This document shows positions 26,430 through 34,743 of a DNA stretch of 34,951 bases, one piece after another. The notes below the pieces were generated by a model, which searched no databases, was not told the origin of the DNA, and saw nothing but the letters and a program-made list of their open reading frames with translations. This stretch comes from Psychromonas antarctica (GTDB lineage Bacteria > Pseudomonadota > Gammaproteobacteria > Enterobacterales > Psychromonadaceae). How positions within the stretch are numbered: the stretch's first letter is position 1; each line of letters begins with the position of its first letter. The DNA lies in assembly GCF_022267535.1 (NCBI RefSeq), contig NZ_JAHNZV010000026.1, positions 1-34,951 on the forward strand. Reading direction: 5' to 3'. The translations under genes and the position numbers were made by a program.

Positions 26430-27050
26430 TTATACAATAAGTAGATGTTTAGCTTTAACTTTCACTGTCATGCCAGAGTCAAGTTGTACCTGAACGTCAT
26501 CTTTCATGATATCGACGACGACACCTGAAACCGGCACTTTCCCTAAGACAACTTTGACAGCTTGGCTAAGCTTAAGTTCAGAATGAACGGCTTCTTTATG
26601 AGTAACCAGTATTTCAACTTTCTCAACAATGGCTTTAGCTGCTCGTGTTGGCACATTTACTTTTTTAGGTGTCCGCTTCGGAGCGGTTTCTGGGGCAATT
26701 TTTTTCTTATTTGCAAATGCTTTTTCTTTACTTTCATTTAACGTTTTCAATGCATGAGCAGCATGCTCTGCTGAAACCTCATCACCTTCTATCCCATCAA
26801 GATCAACACGTTTGATTGTCTCTTTAATGCAATGCAGATAACGCCAACTTAAGGTATATTGGCGCAACGCCCCTCTAAGTTGCGTTTTACTAACACGCTC
26901 CTCATTTTCTAAACGTACAGCCAACTCTTGAAATATACCAATTTTCAATGGCTTCGCCTGATCTTTGCCGGCTGTAAAACATAAAGGAAACTGCTCAGTT
27001 AAAAAAGCGATGATTTGTTTGTTGTTTGTAAATTTTTCAGTGATTTCCAT
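26430..27050 (-). CDS. proQ: RNA chaperone ProQ
   Basis: This 206-residue FinO-family RNA-binding protein (E. coli 232) binds structured small RNAs and mRNA 3' ends. The FinO domain spans about 1-120, with [20 protein letters not shown] and [15 protein letters not shown] conserved. A basic Lys/Ala/Pro-rich linker at about 128-160 is somewhat shorter than in E. coli. A Tudor/SH3-like C-terminal domain follows, with [18 protein letters not shown] near 175-192. It is the first gene of the proQ-prc operon. Confidence 0.95.
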   Translation of the reverse strand: MEITEKFTNNKQIIAFLTEQFPLCFTAGKDQAKPLKIGIFQELAVRLENEERVSKTQLRGALRQYTLSWRYLHCIKETIKRVDLDGIEGDEVSAEHAAHALKTLNESKEKAFANKKKIAPETAPKRTPKKVNVPTRAAKAIVEKVEILVTHKEAVHSELKLSQAVKVVLGKVPVSGVVVDIMKDDVQVQLDSGMTVKVKAKHLLIV

Positions 27051-27384
27051 GTAAAACCTAATTATTAGTGCCTGTGTTCAGACGATAAAATGATCTGTTA
27101 AATCATTTGAAATTCAAAATATTGTCGTATTATAAAGGTGCAGTGATCAAATGTGAAACTTAATTTATCTGCCTCTCTCTTTTTGCACCTTATCTCGCAG
27201 CGAAACACCTTTTTATTAAAAAATTAGCCAACAGATTTAGGCAGTACTATCCCTTTCTTATAAAAACGAGTAAAATCCGCCGTCCTGCAATACGGTTACA
27301 GTAAAGCATTTTAAAATGCCTATATAAAGCATTTCAATGAATGTTTTCTATTAGGATTGCCCTGACTTGATATCAGAAGAGAAA
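27051..27384. other. 334-bp divergent region between proQ and yegQ
   Basis: No gene. It must hold promoters for both proQ and yegQ. Visible structure is a 14-bp perfect palindrome (listed separately) followed by a second AAAGCATTT at 27326, and distant arms GGTGCA/TGCACC at about 27138 and 27184. Confidence 0.4.
27306..27319. promoter_or_regulatory. 14-bp perfect palindrome upstream of yegQ
   Basis: GCATTTTAAAATGC is fully self-complementary and lies about 65 bp before the yegQ start. AAAGCATTT, which contains one half-site, recurs at 27326-27334. A TATATA follows at about 27321, so the palindrome would sit between -35 and -10 of a possible promoter. It could be an operator. No regulator can be named from the sequence. 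Confidence 0.3.
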
Positions 27385-28731
27385 ATGATGACTCCAGAAC
27401 TACTATCGCCTGCTGGCACACTTAAAAATATGCGTTATGCCTTTGCCTATGGTGCAGATGCGGTCTATGCCGGCCAACCTCGTTATTCACTGCGTGTGCG
27501 TAATAATGAATTCAATATTGAAAAATTAAAAATAGGTATTGATGAAGCCCATGCTCAAGGGAAAAAGCTCTATGTAGTGTGTAATATTCAACCTCATAAT
27601 TCTAAATTAAAAACTTTTCTTCGCGATATGAAGCCGGTTGTTGATTTAAAACCTGACGCAATCATAATGTCCGATCCAGGCTTAATTATGATGGTGCGTG
27701 AAGCGTTTCCGGAAATGCCAGTGCACTTGAGTGTCCAAGCTAATGCGGTCAACTGGGCAACAGTTAAGTTTTGGGAAAAACAGGGAATAGAGCGTGTAAT
27801 CTTATCACGAGAGCTATCCCTTGATGAAATTGAAGATATTCGCCAGCACTGCCCAGATATCGAAATTGAGGTTTTTGTGCATGGCGCGCTATGCATGGCC
27901 TATTCCGGTCGTTGTTTATTGTCCGGTTATATCAATAAACGCGATCCGAACCAAGGAACTTGCACTAACTCATGTCGTTGGAAGTATGATGCACATGAAG
28001 CAAAAGAAAATGAAAGCGGTGATATTGTTGCAATTCAACGCCCGGCACCAACATTGGGAGAGGGCAAACCAAGCGATCAACTTTTCTTATTGCAAGAGCA
28101 GGGCCGCCCTAATGAATATATGCCTGCATTTGAAGATGAGCACGGCACTTATATTATGAATTCAAAAGATTTGCGTGCTATCCAGCATGTCGAACGATTA
28201 TTAAAAATAGGTGTGCAATCATTAAAAATTGAGGGCCGTACCAAAAGTTTCTACTATTGCGCGCGTACTGCACAGGTTTACCGTAAAGCGATGGATGATG
28301 CTATTGCTGGGCGTCCTTTTGATCCTAAGCTAATGGGAACGCTCGAAAATCTTGCTCACCGAGGTTATACCGAAGGTTTTTTAAGTCGTCATACACACGA
28401 TGAGTATCAAAACTACGATTACGGCTACTCTATTAGTGACACGCAACAATTTGTCGGTGAAATGACGGGCCGAAATGAAAATGGGCTTGCTGAAGTCACC
28501 GTTAAAAATAAATTTTTGGTTGGTGATAAACTCGAATTAATGACACCGAAAGGCAATATTAATTTCACACTAGAACAGTTACAAACTCGCAAAGGAGAGC
28601 TTGTCGATGTCGCACCTGGATCTGGCCACATTCTCTACATGCCGGTTCCTAAAGAGATAGATCTCAGCCATGCATTACTGATGCGCAATCTAAATGTGGG
28701 TGCAAATACACGCAACCCCCACAGTAAATAA
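27385..28731 (+). CDS. yegQ: tRNA 5-hydroxyuridine synthesis protein TrhP (YegQ, U32 family)
   Basis: From the ATG at 27385 this is 448 residues and aligns end to end in style with E. coli YegQ/TrhP: PELLSPAGTLKNMRYAF at the N-terminus, the U32 signature EVFVHGALCMAYSGRCLLS, GTCTNSCRW, and NPHSK at the end. Despite the peptidase-U32 name, YegQ makes 5-hydroxyuridine at tRNA position 34 using prephenate. The conserved cysteines in the signature and in GTCTNSC are likely Fe-S ligands. A TTG six codons upstream is in frame but not needed. yfhL follows after 2 bp. Confidence 0.95.
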   Translation: MMTPELLSPAGTLKNMRYAFAYGADAVYAGQPRYSLRVRNNEFNIEKLKIGIDEAHAQGKKLYVVCNIQPHNSKLKTFLRDMKPVVDLKPDAIIMSDPGLIMMVREAFPEMPVHLSVQANAVNWATVKFWEKQGIERVILSRELSLDEIEDIRQHCPDIEIEVFVHGALCMAYSGRCLLSGYINKRDPNQGTCTNSCRWKYDAHEAKENESGDIVAIQRPAPTLGEGKPSDQLFLLQEQGRPNEYMPAFEDEHGTYIMNSKDLRAIQHVERLLKIGVQSLKIEGRTKSFYYCARTAQVYRKAMDDAIAGRPFDPKLMGTLENLAHRGYTEGFLSRHTHDEYQNYDYGYSISDTQQFVGEMTGRNENGLAEVTVKNKFLVGDKLELMTPKGNINFTLEQLQTRKGELVDVAPGSGHILYMPVPKEIDLSHALLMRNLNVGANTRNPHSK

Positions 28732-28733
28732 AG

Positions 28734-28982
28734 ATGGCGTTATTAATAAAAGACAACTGCATCAATTGCGATATGTGCGATCCAGAATGTCCAAATGAAG
28801 CAATCACGTTCGGTGCAGAAATTTATGAAATTGATCCTAATTTATGTACCGAATGTGTTGGTTTTTATGAAAAACCGACCTGTATGGTGGTCTGCCCAAT
28901 CAACTGCATTATTATTGATCCCGACCATATTGAAAGTGAAGAACAGCTATTAGATAAGTTTGTTGAAATTCATGGCGGCTGA
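28734..28982 (+). CDS. yfhL: 2[4Fe-4S] ferredoxin YfhL
   Basis: This 82-residue cytoplasmic ferredoxin has two Cys clusters: CINCDMCDPECP near residue 9, and CTECVGFYEKPTCMVVCP near 38. The insert between the second and third Cys of the latter is typical of the YfhL/Alvin type, which has low-potential clusters. E. coli YfhL has 86 residues and nearly the same N-terminus, but lies elsewhere on the chromosome. The 2-bp spacing to yegQ here suggests that YfhL supplies electrons to, or works with, the Fe-S dependent tRNA hydroxylation. That link is inference. Confidence 0.94.
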   Translation: MALLIKDNCINCDMCDPECPNEAITFGAEIYEIDPNLCTECVGFYEKPTCMVVCPINCIIIDPDHIESEEQLLDKFVEIHGG

Positions 28983-29396
28983 TTAATTGAATGGCGAGGA
29001 AAAGATGCGACTAATTGCAAAATAAATCACAACAATACAAATGTTATTGGTGATTAGTTAAACATTCATTTTAACCAGCAGCAATCAATGTAGAATTAGC
29101 CGTTGATGCCTTGTGTATTGCTTCGCTGTTTGCAATTACCTTGTAAAATATCCAAATATATTTGATTTTGCTAAATGACGCTAGGTGCATGCTATTATCA
29201 AATATAGGGTATTTTATACGGCCAAGTTGTTGCTAATATTTTTTGTCCTAACAGCGTTACTATTAAACAGCGAATAATAAATGCAGCGGAGGTTAAATTT
29301 TGACTTATGAGTTTAGGAATTTAAAGATGATCTGTCTTATTATATTAAGCCATAGGGCCACTAACATTTATCTTAAGCAGGGATATTAATTTAACT
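28983..29396. other. 414-bp intergenic region upstream of sapA
   Basis: No gene recognised. It should contain the sap promoter and a leader; an extended -10 candidate lies at 29190-29198. A seven-codon frame after GAGGAAAAG at about 29003 is too short to claim. No strong terminator follows yfhL. Confidence 0.4.
29190..29198 (+). promoter_or_regulatory. Candidate extended -10 promoter for sapABCDF
   Basis: TGCTATTAT matches the extended -10 form (TG-N-TATAAT, one mismatch). No good -35 lies 16-18 bp upstream, which extended promoters tolerate. It would give a leader of about 190 nt before sapA. Confidence 0.3.
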
Positions 29397-31004
29397 ATGC
29401 GCTTTTTATTTACTATTGCTATGACACTACTATTATATGGTTGTTACAAAAACGAATCGGTGATTACAGACACCCTAATCTACTGCTCAGAAGCTTACCC
29501 ACAGTCGTTTAACTCGCAAATCAGTCACGATATATCAACCTTAGATGCGACAACGCATCAATTATACAATCGCTTAGTAAAATTTGATGCTTCTGGTGAA
29601 AGTTTTATACCTGACTTAGCAACGCATTGGCAGCAAAGTGATGACAAATTAAGTTTTACTTTTTTCCTGCGCAAAAATGTTAATTTTCAGCACACAGATT
29701 ATTTTACTCCAACTCGTTTTTTTAATGCTGATGATGTTATTTTCAGTTTTCAGCGTATGTTGGAAATAAATACCCCTTATAATTCAATAAACCGAGCAGG
29801 AGATAGCTATTTTTATAACCATCCGTTTACAAACTTAGTGGCCGATGTCATCAAAATTGATGACTACACGGTGAAATTCATCCTAAATGAGCCTGATGTT
29901 ACATTGTTAGCTAATTTAGCCGCCCACTATGGGGTTATTATTTCTAAACAGTACGGAGAAAAATTGCTATCAATTGGTCATCCAGAGAAGATAGATTATT
30001 ATCCAATAGGCACTGGCCCCTACCAGTTTAAGAATGCAAACAAAAGAACGGGTATTATTCGCTATAATGCGCATCCTCAGTATTGGGGAGTGCGACCTTC
30101 GATCAAAAACCTTATTTTTGAGGTGACTACCAATAAGACGAAACGTCACTCAAAATTATTATCAGGTGAATGCGATATCATTACCTACCCTGAACCAAGC
30201 CAGCTTGATAAAATGGCTGCCAATCCAAAAATAAAACTTCACCGTACGGCGACAGATAATCTTGCATTGTGGTCATTCAATACGGTCGCTGCACAGTTTA
30301 ATAATAAAAACATTCGCCAAGCTTTCAGTTATGCTATTGACCAAAAAACAATCATCGAAGCCATATTTTTTCAAAGTGGTAACGCAACAAGTTCATTATT
30401 AGCAGAACAATCATGGGCATATAATCCAAAGAGGATTACGCTACAATATAATCCACAATTAGCCTTGGAGATGCTTAAAAACAATAATTTTGATTTCAAC
30501 AAGACCATTACCATCCTGACATCTATCGAAAATTCAGTGTTCAATCCTAATTTTCACAAAACAGCAGAATTAATTCAAATAAATTTATTTGATATTGGAA
30601 TAAAGAGTGAGATTATTTCTTTGCTTCCTGCCGCACTTGAAAAACGACTAGCATCAGGTCATTACGATACATATTTAACTGGCATAAATATGCCAATGAA
30701 TGATCCAGATAGCTTATTTAGACCCTTACTCAGTTGCGATGCAACAGTCGCTGAAGGTAACTCAAGCCAATGGTGCAGTAAACGAGTACAAACTTTATTA
30801 GATTCCGCTTTGTTAGAATCTAATTTTATTAAACGTATTATGAGCTATTACAAATTACAAGAAATCACCCAACAAGATCGGCCCTACTATCCGATTGCTC
30901 ATGTACTTAGGGTCGATGCCTCTAACCAAAATATATCAGGCTTACGCGTTGATCCATTAACGGGTATAGATTTTCAATATATAAGAAAAACAGAAGTAAA
31001 TTAG
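29397..31004 (+). CDS. sapA: Sap ABC transporter substrate-binding protein SapA (lipoprotein form)
   Basis: This 535-residue SBP family 5 protein is related to DppA/OppA. The stretch TDYFTPTRFFNADDVIFSFQRM, GTGPYQF, SGECDII and DPDSLFRPLLSC all match the SapA of enterobacteria (547 residues). SapA is implicated in antimicrobial-peptide resistance and haem or peptide uptake. The E. coli protein has an ordinary signal peptide, but here the N-terminus ends in LLLYGC, suggesting lipidation at Cys16, although Tyr at -2 is unusual in a lipobox. Lipidation would tether it to a membrane. First gene of the sap operon; only a distant AGGGAT precedes the ATG. sapB starts 1 bp after the stop. Confidence 0.93.
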   Translation: MRFLFTIAMTLLLYGCYKNESVITDTLIYCSEAYPQSFNSQISHDISTLDATTHQLYNRLVKFDASGESFIPDLATHWQQSDDKLSFTFFLRKNVNFQHTDYFTPTRFFNADDVIFSFQRMLEINTPYNSINRAGDSYFYNHPFTNLVADVIKIDDYTVKFILNEPDVTLLANLAAHYGVIISKQYGEKLLSIGHPEKIDYYPIGTGPYQFKNANKRTGIIRYNAHPQYWGVRPSIKNLIFEVTTNKTKRHSKLLSGECDIITYPEPSQLDKMAANPKIKLHRTATDNLALWSFNTVAAQFNNKNIRQAFSYAIDQKTIIEAIFFQSGNATSSLLAEQSWAYNPKRITLQYNPQLALEMLKNNNFDFNKTITILTSIENSVFNPNFHKTAELIQINLFDIGIKSEIISLLPAALEKRLASGHYDTYLTGINMPMNDPDSLFRPLLSCDATVAEGNSSQWCSKRVQTLLDSALLESNFIKRIMSYYKLQEITQQDRPYYPIAHVLRVDASNQNISGLRVDPLTGIDFQYIRKTEVN

Positions 31005-31005
31005 T

Positions 31006-31965
31006 ATGCTGAATTATATTTCCCGACGCCTTAACTTATTACTCATTAATGCATTTATCCTTACGATTATCGCATTCCTGCTTGCACAATGGTCAAATGG
31101 GCAATCACTAACAGATACGAATTACATTATTGACTATGTGAAATATATATCTGCTATTTTACAAGGTGATTGGGGCTCCTCAATTGATAACCGACTGATA
31201 CTACAGCAAGGGTTGACGGCGTTCGCGTCAACCCTTGAACTTTGTATAATATCATTTATTACTGCAGCTCTAATTGCAATCCCTTTGGGTATTTTTGCCG
31301 GCTTTTATCCTAATCATTTTCTTGACTATTGCATAATGACCATCGCCTTAATTGGTCTAGCAATCCCCATATTCTGGTTGGCAGTGATAACCACAATGTT
31401 ACCCAGATTAACCGGCATTACACTGCCGATTGATGGCGGTATTAGCCCGATTTTTGAAGTCCCAGTTGTGTCGGGATTTATGCTGATTGATACACTATTA
31501 GCAGAGGATTTGTATCAATTAAATGCATTTTATGATCGCTTAGCACATCTGTTTTTACCCTCCATTGTTTTGTCATTTTTCTTGATTGCAGAGATTATTC
31601 GTTTAACGCGCCGCTCTATTACGACGGTTATGAAAAGCAATTATATAAAAGCGGCATATGCCAACGGATTGAGCAAAACTAGACTTGTCCTTCATCATGT
31701 TCTAAAAAATGCATTACCCTCTATTATTCATCAATTGAGACTACAACTCAGTACTATTATTTCCTTCGCCATGGTGATAGAAATAGTCTTCTCGTTACCC
31801 GGAGCTGGTGTTTGGTTATTGAATAGCATTAAAGAAGAAGATTATCTCGCATTGCCTGCTGCGGTATTGATTATTTCAGGGTTTATTTTATTATTCAGTA
31901 TTTTTATAGATATATTTTTGATGATTATATCGCCACTTAAGCGGAAATCTTTATATGTTGATTAA
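31006..31965 (+). CDS. sapB: Sap ABC transporter permease SapB
   Basis: This 319-residue inner-membrane permease (E. coli 321) has about six helices. The EAA-type coupling loop is visible as KAAYANGLSKTRLVLHHVLKNALP near residues 216-239. STLELCIISF near 77 and the final PLKRKSLYVD also match SapB. It is the DppB-type half of the heterodimeric channel. Its stop overlaps the sapC start by 11 bp. Confidence 0.95.
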   Translation: MLNYISRRLNLLLINAFILTIIAFLLAQWSNGQSLTDTNYIIDYVKYISAILQGDWGSSIDNRLILQQGLTAFASTLELCIISFITAALIAIPLGIFAGFYPNHFLDYCIMTIALIGLAIPIFWLAVITTMLPRLTGITLPIDGGISPIFEVPVVSGFMLIDTLLAEDLYQLNAFYDRLAHLFLPSIVLSFFLIAEIIRLTRRSITTVMKSNYIKAAYANGLSKTRLVLHHVLKNALPSIIHQLRLQLSTIISFAMVIEIVFSLPGAGVWLLNSIKEEDYLALPAAVLIISGFILLFSIFIDIFLMIISPLKRKSLYVD

Positions 31966-32845
31966 TTACGAATTCAATGAAGATAAAATTCAATCTCCCC
32001 TACAATATACATGGTCAATATTTAAAAGAAATAATATTGCGATCGCGGCTATGTGGGTTGCCATTATACTTGTCATGATCGTTATATTTGCGGGTTATAT
32101 TCTACCAAATACGCCCACAACTCAGGTTAAGCAACTACTGCTTCCCCCCTACTGGATTGATGGCGGTGTATCAGATCATTTTCTGGGCACAGATGATCTC
32201 GGCCGAGATACCTTAACGCGCTTAATACAAGGCATACAATTAACCCTTGGCGGCGCACTATTACTAACCCTTATAGTATCCATATTAGGCACCATAATTG
32301 GCGCAACCGCCGCGTTAACTAAAGGCTTAAAAGCGAGCATATTACATCACTTTCTTGATGCACTTTTAATTATCCCAACATTACTCTCTGCGCTTATTCT
32401 AATTGCGATATTCGGGCCCAGTTATGAAAATTGCTTAATCGCTGTTTCTCTTTCACTATTACCACAATTTATAAGAGCTATTTATATTAATATTGAAAAT
32501 GAGTTAAACAAGCAATATATCATTGCTTTACGTCTTGACGGAGCAGCTAATATCCGTCTATTACGTTTTGGTATATTCCCCAATATTTTAGAGTCAATGG
32601 TCTCTTTACTCAATCGTATTTTTAGCCTTGCAATATTAGAGATTTCAACACTCGGATTCTTAGGATTTGGTACGCAATTTTGGGATGTTGAGTTGGGTGC
32701 GTTAATTGCCAGCAGCATAGGGCTAATTTTTTCATCTCCATGGCTGGTTTTATTTCCTGGGATTGCAATTTTTATTATCGTTTTAGTTTTTAATGTTTTT
32801 ACAGAGGGCTTACGCCACGCAGTCATTGAAGGAGAAGATGAATAA
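31955..32845 (+). CDS. sapC: Sap ABC transporter permease SapC
   Basis: This 296-residue DppC-type permease pairs with SapB. The motif FLGTDDLGRDTLTRLIQG near residues 69-86 and the coupling loop IALRLDGAANIRLLRFGIFPNILE near 189-212 are typical. About six hydrophobic helices are present. Its start lies within sapB and its TAA overlaps the ATG of sapD by one base, so all three are translationally coupled. In E. coli SapBCDF has been reported to export putrescine. Confidence 0.95.
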   Translation: MLINYEFNEDKIQSPLQYTWSIFKRNNIAIAAMWVAIILVMIVIFAGYILPNTPTTQVKQLLLPPYWIDGGVSDHFLGTDDLGRDTLTRLIQGIQLTLGGALLLTLIVSILGTIIGATAALTKGLKASILHHFLDALLIIPTLLSALILIAIFGPSYENCLIAVSLSLLPQFIRAIYINIENELNKQYIIALRLDGAANIRLLRFGIFPNILESMVSLLNRIFSLAILEISTLGFLGFGTQFWDVELGALIASSIGLIFSSPWLVLFPGIAIFIIVLVFNVFTEGLRHAVIEGEDE

Positions 32846-33849
32846 TGTCGTTACTGGATATTCGTAATTTAAGTATCGATATTGCCACTGCACAAGGCAA
32901 AGTGCGTGTTATCGACAAAGTATCTTTGACTATTGTTGATGGCTCCATTCACGGTTTGGTTGGAGAGTCCGGATCTGGAAAGAGTCTTATCGCAAAAGCA
33001 ATTTTAGGCTTACATAATGCGAGCTGGACGGTTACCGCTGATCGCATGTTTTTAGGGACGACTGACTTAACCAAACTTTCATCTAAAAACCGCCGCAGAA
33101 TTATGCGCAAAGAAATTGCCATGATATTTCAGCATCCAAGATCCTACTTAGATCCAAGTAAAAAAATACTACCGCAAATCAGAGAGGTATTACCAACTAT
33201 CTCTATCAAAAGGCGACTTTTGAACATCATAAAACGTAGTCCAGAGCCATCGCCCCGTCTAAGGATAAAAGAATTATTGCATAAAGTTGGTATTCAAAAT
33301 GATCGTATCGTACTCGCAAGTTATCCCTATGAACTTTCTGAGGGTATTTGCCAAAAAGTAATGATAGCAATGGCCATTGCAAATAATCCCAGCTTGATTA
33401 TTGCTGATGAGCCAACCACAGCCATGGAACCCGTTACCCAAGAGCAAATATTTCGCTTACTCTATAAGTTGAATCAATTAAATAATACGACGATTTTATT
33501 ATTGAGTAACAATTTTGGTAGTATCCGTGATTTATCGGACTATATTACCTTGATTTATTGTGGTCAAACCGTAGAATCAGGCAGTTACAAACAAATCATC
33601 AATAGCCCAATGCACCCTTACACGGAAGCAATGATAAAAACAATCTTGGACTTTGATGAGAATATTAGCCATAAAAGCCAATTATATACACTGCCTGGCA
33701 ATATTCCCTCAGCGAATCAATTACCCATTGGCTGCCGTTTAGGGCCTAGGTGCCCTCGCGCCCAGAGAACCTGCGTAATAAATCCAGAACCTTTAAATTT
33801 AAAAGGTCACATGATAAGTTGTCACTTTCCTAGCACAGATAAAAACTAA
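32845..33849 (+). CDS. sapD: Sap ABC transporter ATPase SapD
   Basis: This 334-residue ATP-binding subunit has Walker A GESGSGKS (40-47), signature LSEGI (164-168), Walker B and catalytic Glu in LIIADEP, and the C-terminal Cys-rich GCRLGPRCPRAQRTC typical of Opp/Dpp ATPases. The switch-loop His, present in E. coli SapD as SHD, is replaced here: the aligned residues are SNN, with Asn222 at the His position. SapD is also known for its link to Trk potassium uptake. It starts at the ATG overlapping the sapC stop, and sapF begins 1 bp after its end. Confidence 0.95.
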   Translation: MSLLDIRNLSIDIATAQGKVRVIDKVSLTIVDGSIHGLVGESGSGKSLIAKAILGLHNASWTVTADRMFLGTTDLTKLSSKNRRRIMRKEIAMIFQHPRSYLDPSKKILPQIREVLPTISIKRRLLNIIKRSPEPSPRLRIKELLHKVGIQNDRIVLASYPYELSEGICQKVMIAMAIANNPSLIIADEPTTAMEPVTQEQIFRLLYKLNQLNNTTILLLSNNFGSIRDLSDYITLIYCGQTVESGSYKQIINSPMHPYTEAMIKTILDFDENISHKSQLYTLPGNIPSANQLPIGCRLGPRCPRAQRTCVINPEPLNLKGHMISCHFPSTDKN

Positions 33850-33850
33850 T

Positions 33851-34630
33851 ATGCAGACACTCCTCAACGTAAGTAATTTATGTAAGAACTATAAACGCAG
33901 TGCCCGATTTCTGTCTTCGGGCTTTAGGGCGCCGCTTGGGCCTATAAGCTTTACTTTAGGCGCGGGTCAGACTTTATCTATTATCGGCGAAAGTGGTTCA
34001 GGGAAAAGCACTTTAGTGCAAATTATTGCAGGACTAATTTCTCCTAGCTCAGGAGATATCTCTATCAAAGGACAGCCTCTCTGCAGCTTATCTCAACAAG
34101 AAAGGTGTCGTGCTATTCGCATGGTATTTCAAGATCCAAGCAGTTCACTTAATCCTAAAGTAACAATAGGCAGAATATTAACAGCACCGCTTGAACTTAA
34201 TACCGATTTCAACAAACAACAAATAAAGGAACAGATCCAAGAAACCTTGGCTTTAGTGGGCTTATTAACTGATTACCTCGATTTTTATCCAAACATGCTA
34301 TCAACGGTACAACAGCATCAAGTTGCATTAGCGCGTGCAATGATCTTAAACCCTGATATCATCATTGCAGATGAAATATTAGCAACATTAGATATATCAT
34401 TACGTTTTAAAATAGTTAACCTATTATTAAATATTCAAGAGAATAAAGGCACAAGTTATATCTTTGTTGGACATAATATGAACCTCGTACGTCATATGAG
34501 CGATCAAGTTATTGTCATGAACAATGGACTTATAGTTGAAAATAACAACACTGCAGAAATATTTAACACGCCACAAACAGACTACACGAAGCATCTTTTA
34601 CTAAGCCATCAGCCTGATTATAGGAAATAG
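33851..34630 (+). CDS. sapF: Sap ABC transporter ATPase SapF
   Basis: This 259-residue second ATPase has Walker A GESGSGKS (46-53) and Walker B with Glu in IIIADEILATLD. The switch His is present in VGHNMN. The signature loop reads LSTVQ (150-154), with Val153 in place of the Gly normally essential to the LSGGQ motif; E. coli SapF keeps that Gly as LAPGQ. Last gene of sapABCDF. It lacks a nearby strong terminator; a dispersed repeat starts 4 bp after the stop. Confidence 0.94.
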   Translation: MQTLLNVSNLCKNYKRSARFLSSGFRAPLGPISFTLGAGQTLSIIGESGSGKSTLVQIIAGLISPSSGDISIKGQPLCSLSQQERCRAIRMVFQDPSSSLNPKVTIGRILTAPLELNTDFNKQQIKEQIQETLALVGLLTDYLDFYPNMLSTVQQHQVALARAMILNPDIIIADEILATLDISLRFKIVNLLLNIQENKGTSYIFVGHNMNLVRHMSDQVIVMNNGLIVENNNTAEIFNTPQTDYTKHLLLSHQPDYRK

Positions 34631-34633
34631 TGT

Positions 34634-34659
34634 TAACGTAAGTCGATTATTTTGCCACT
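34634..34659 (+). repeat. Right copy of a dispersed inverted repeat
   Basis: TAACGTAAGTCGATT at 34634-34648 and GCCACT at 34654-34659 match, in inverted orientation, the contiguous sequence at 18-38. The 5 bases ATTTT separate the blocks here and are absent from the left copy. It lies immediately downstream of sapF. Confidence 0.3.
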
Positions 34660-34743
34660 AATATTGACAATAAGAGCATTAAAACAGATGCTTGTTGATG
34701 TAGTTTGTATTTTTATTTGATTGAAACAATGGGGTGAGTATTG

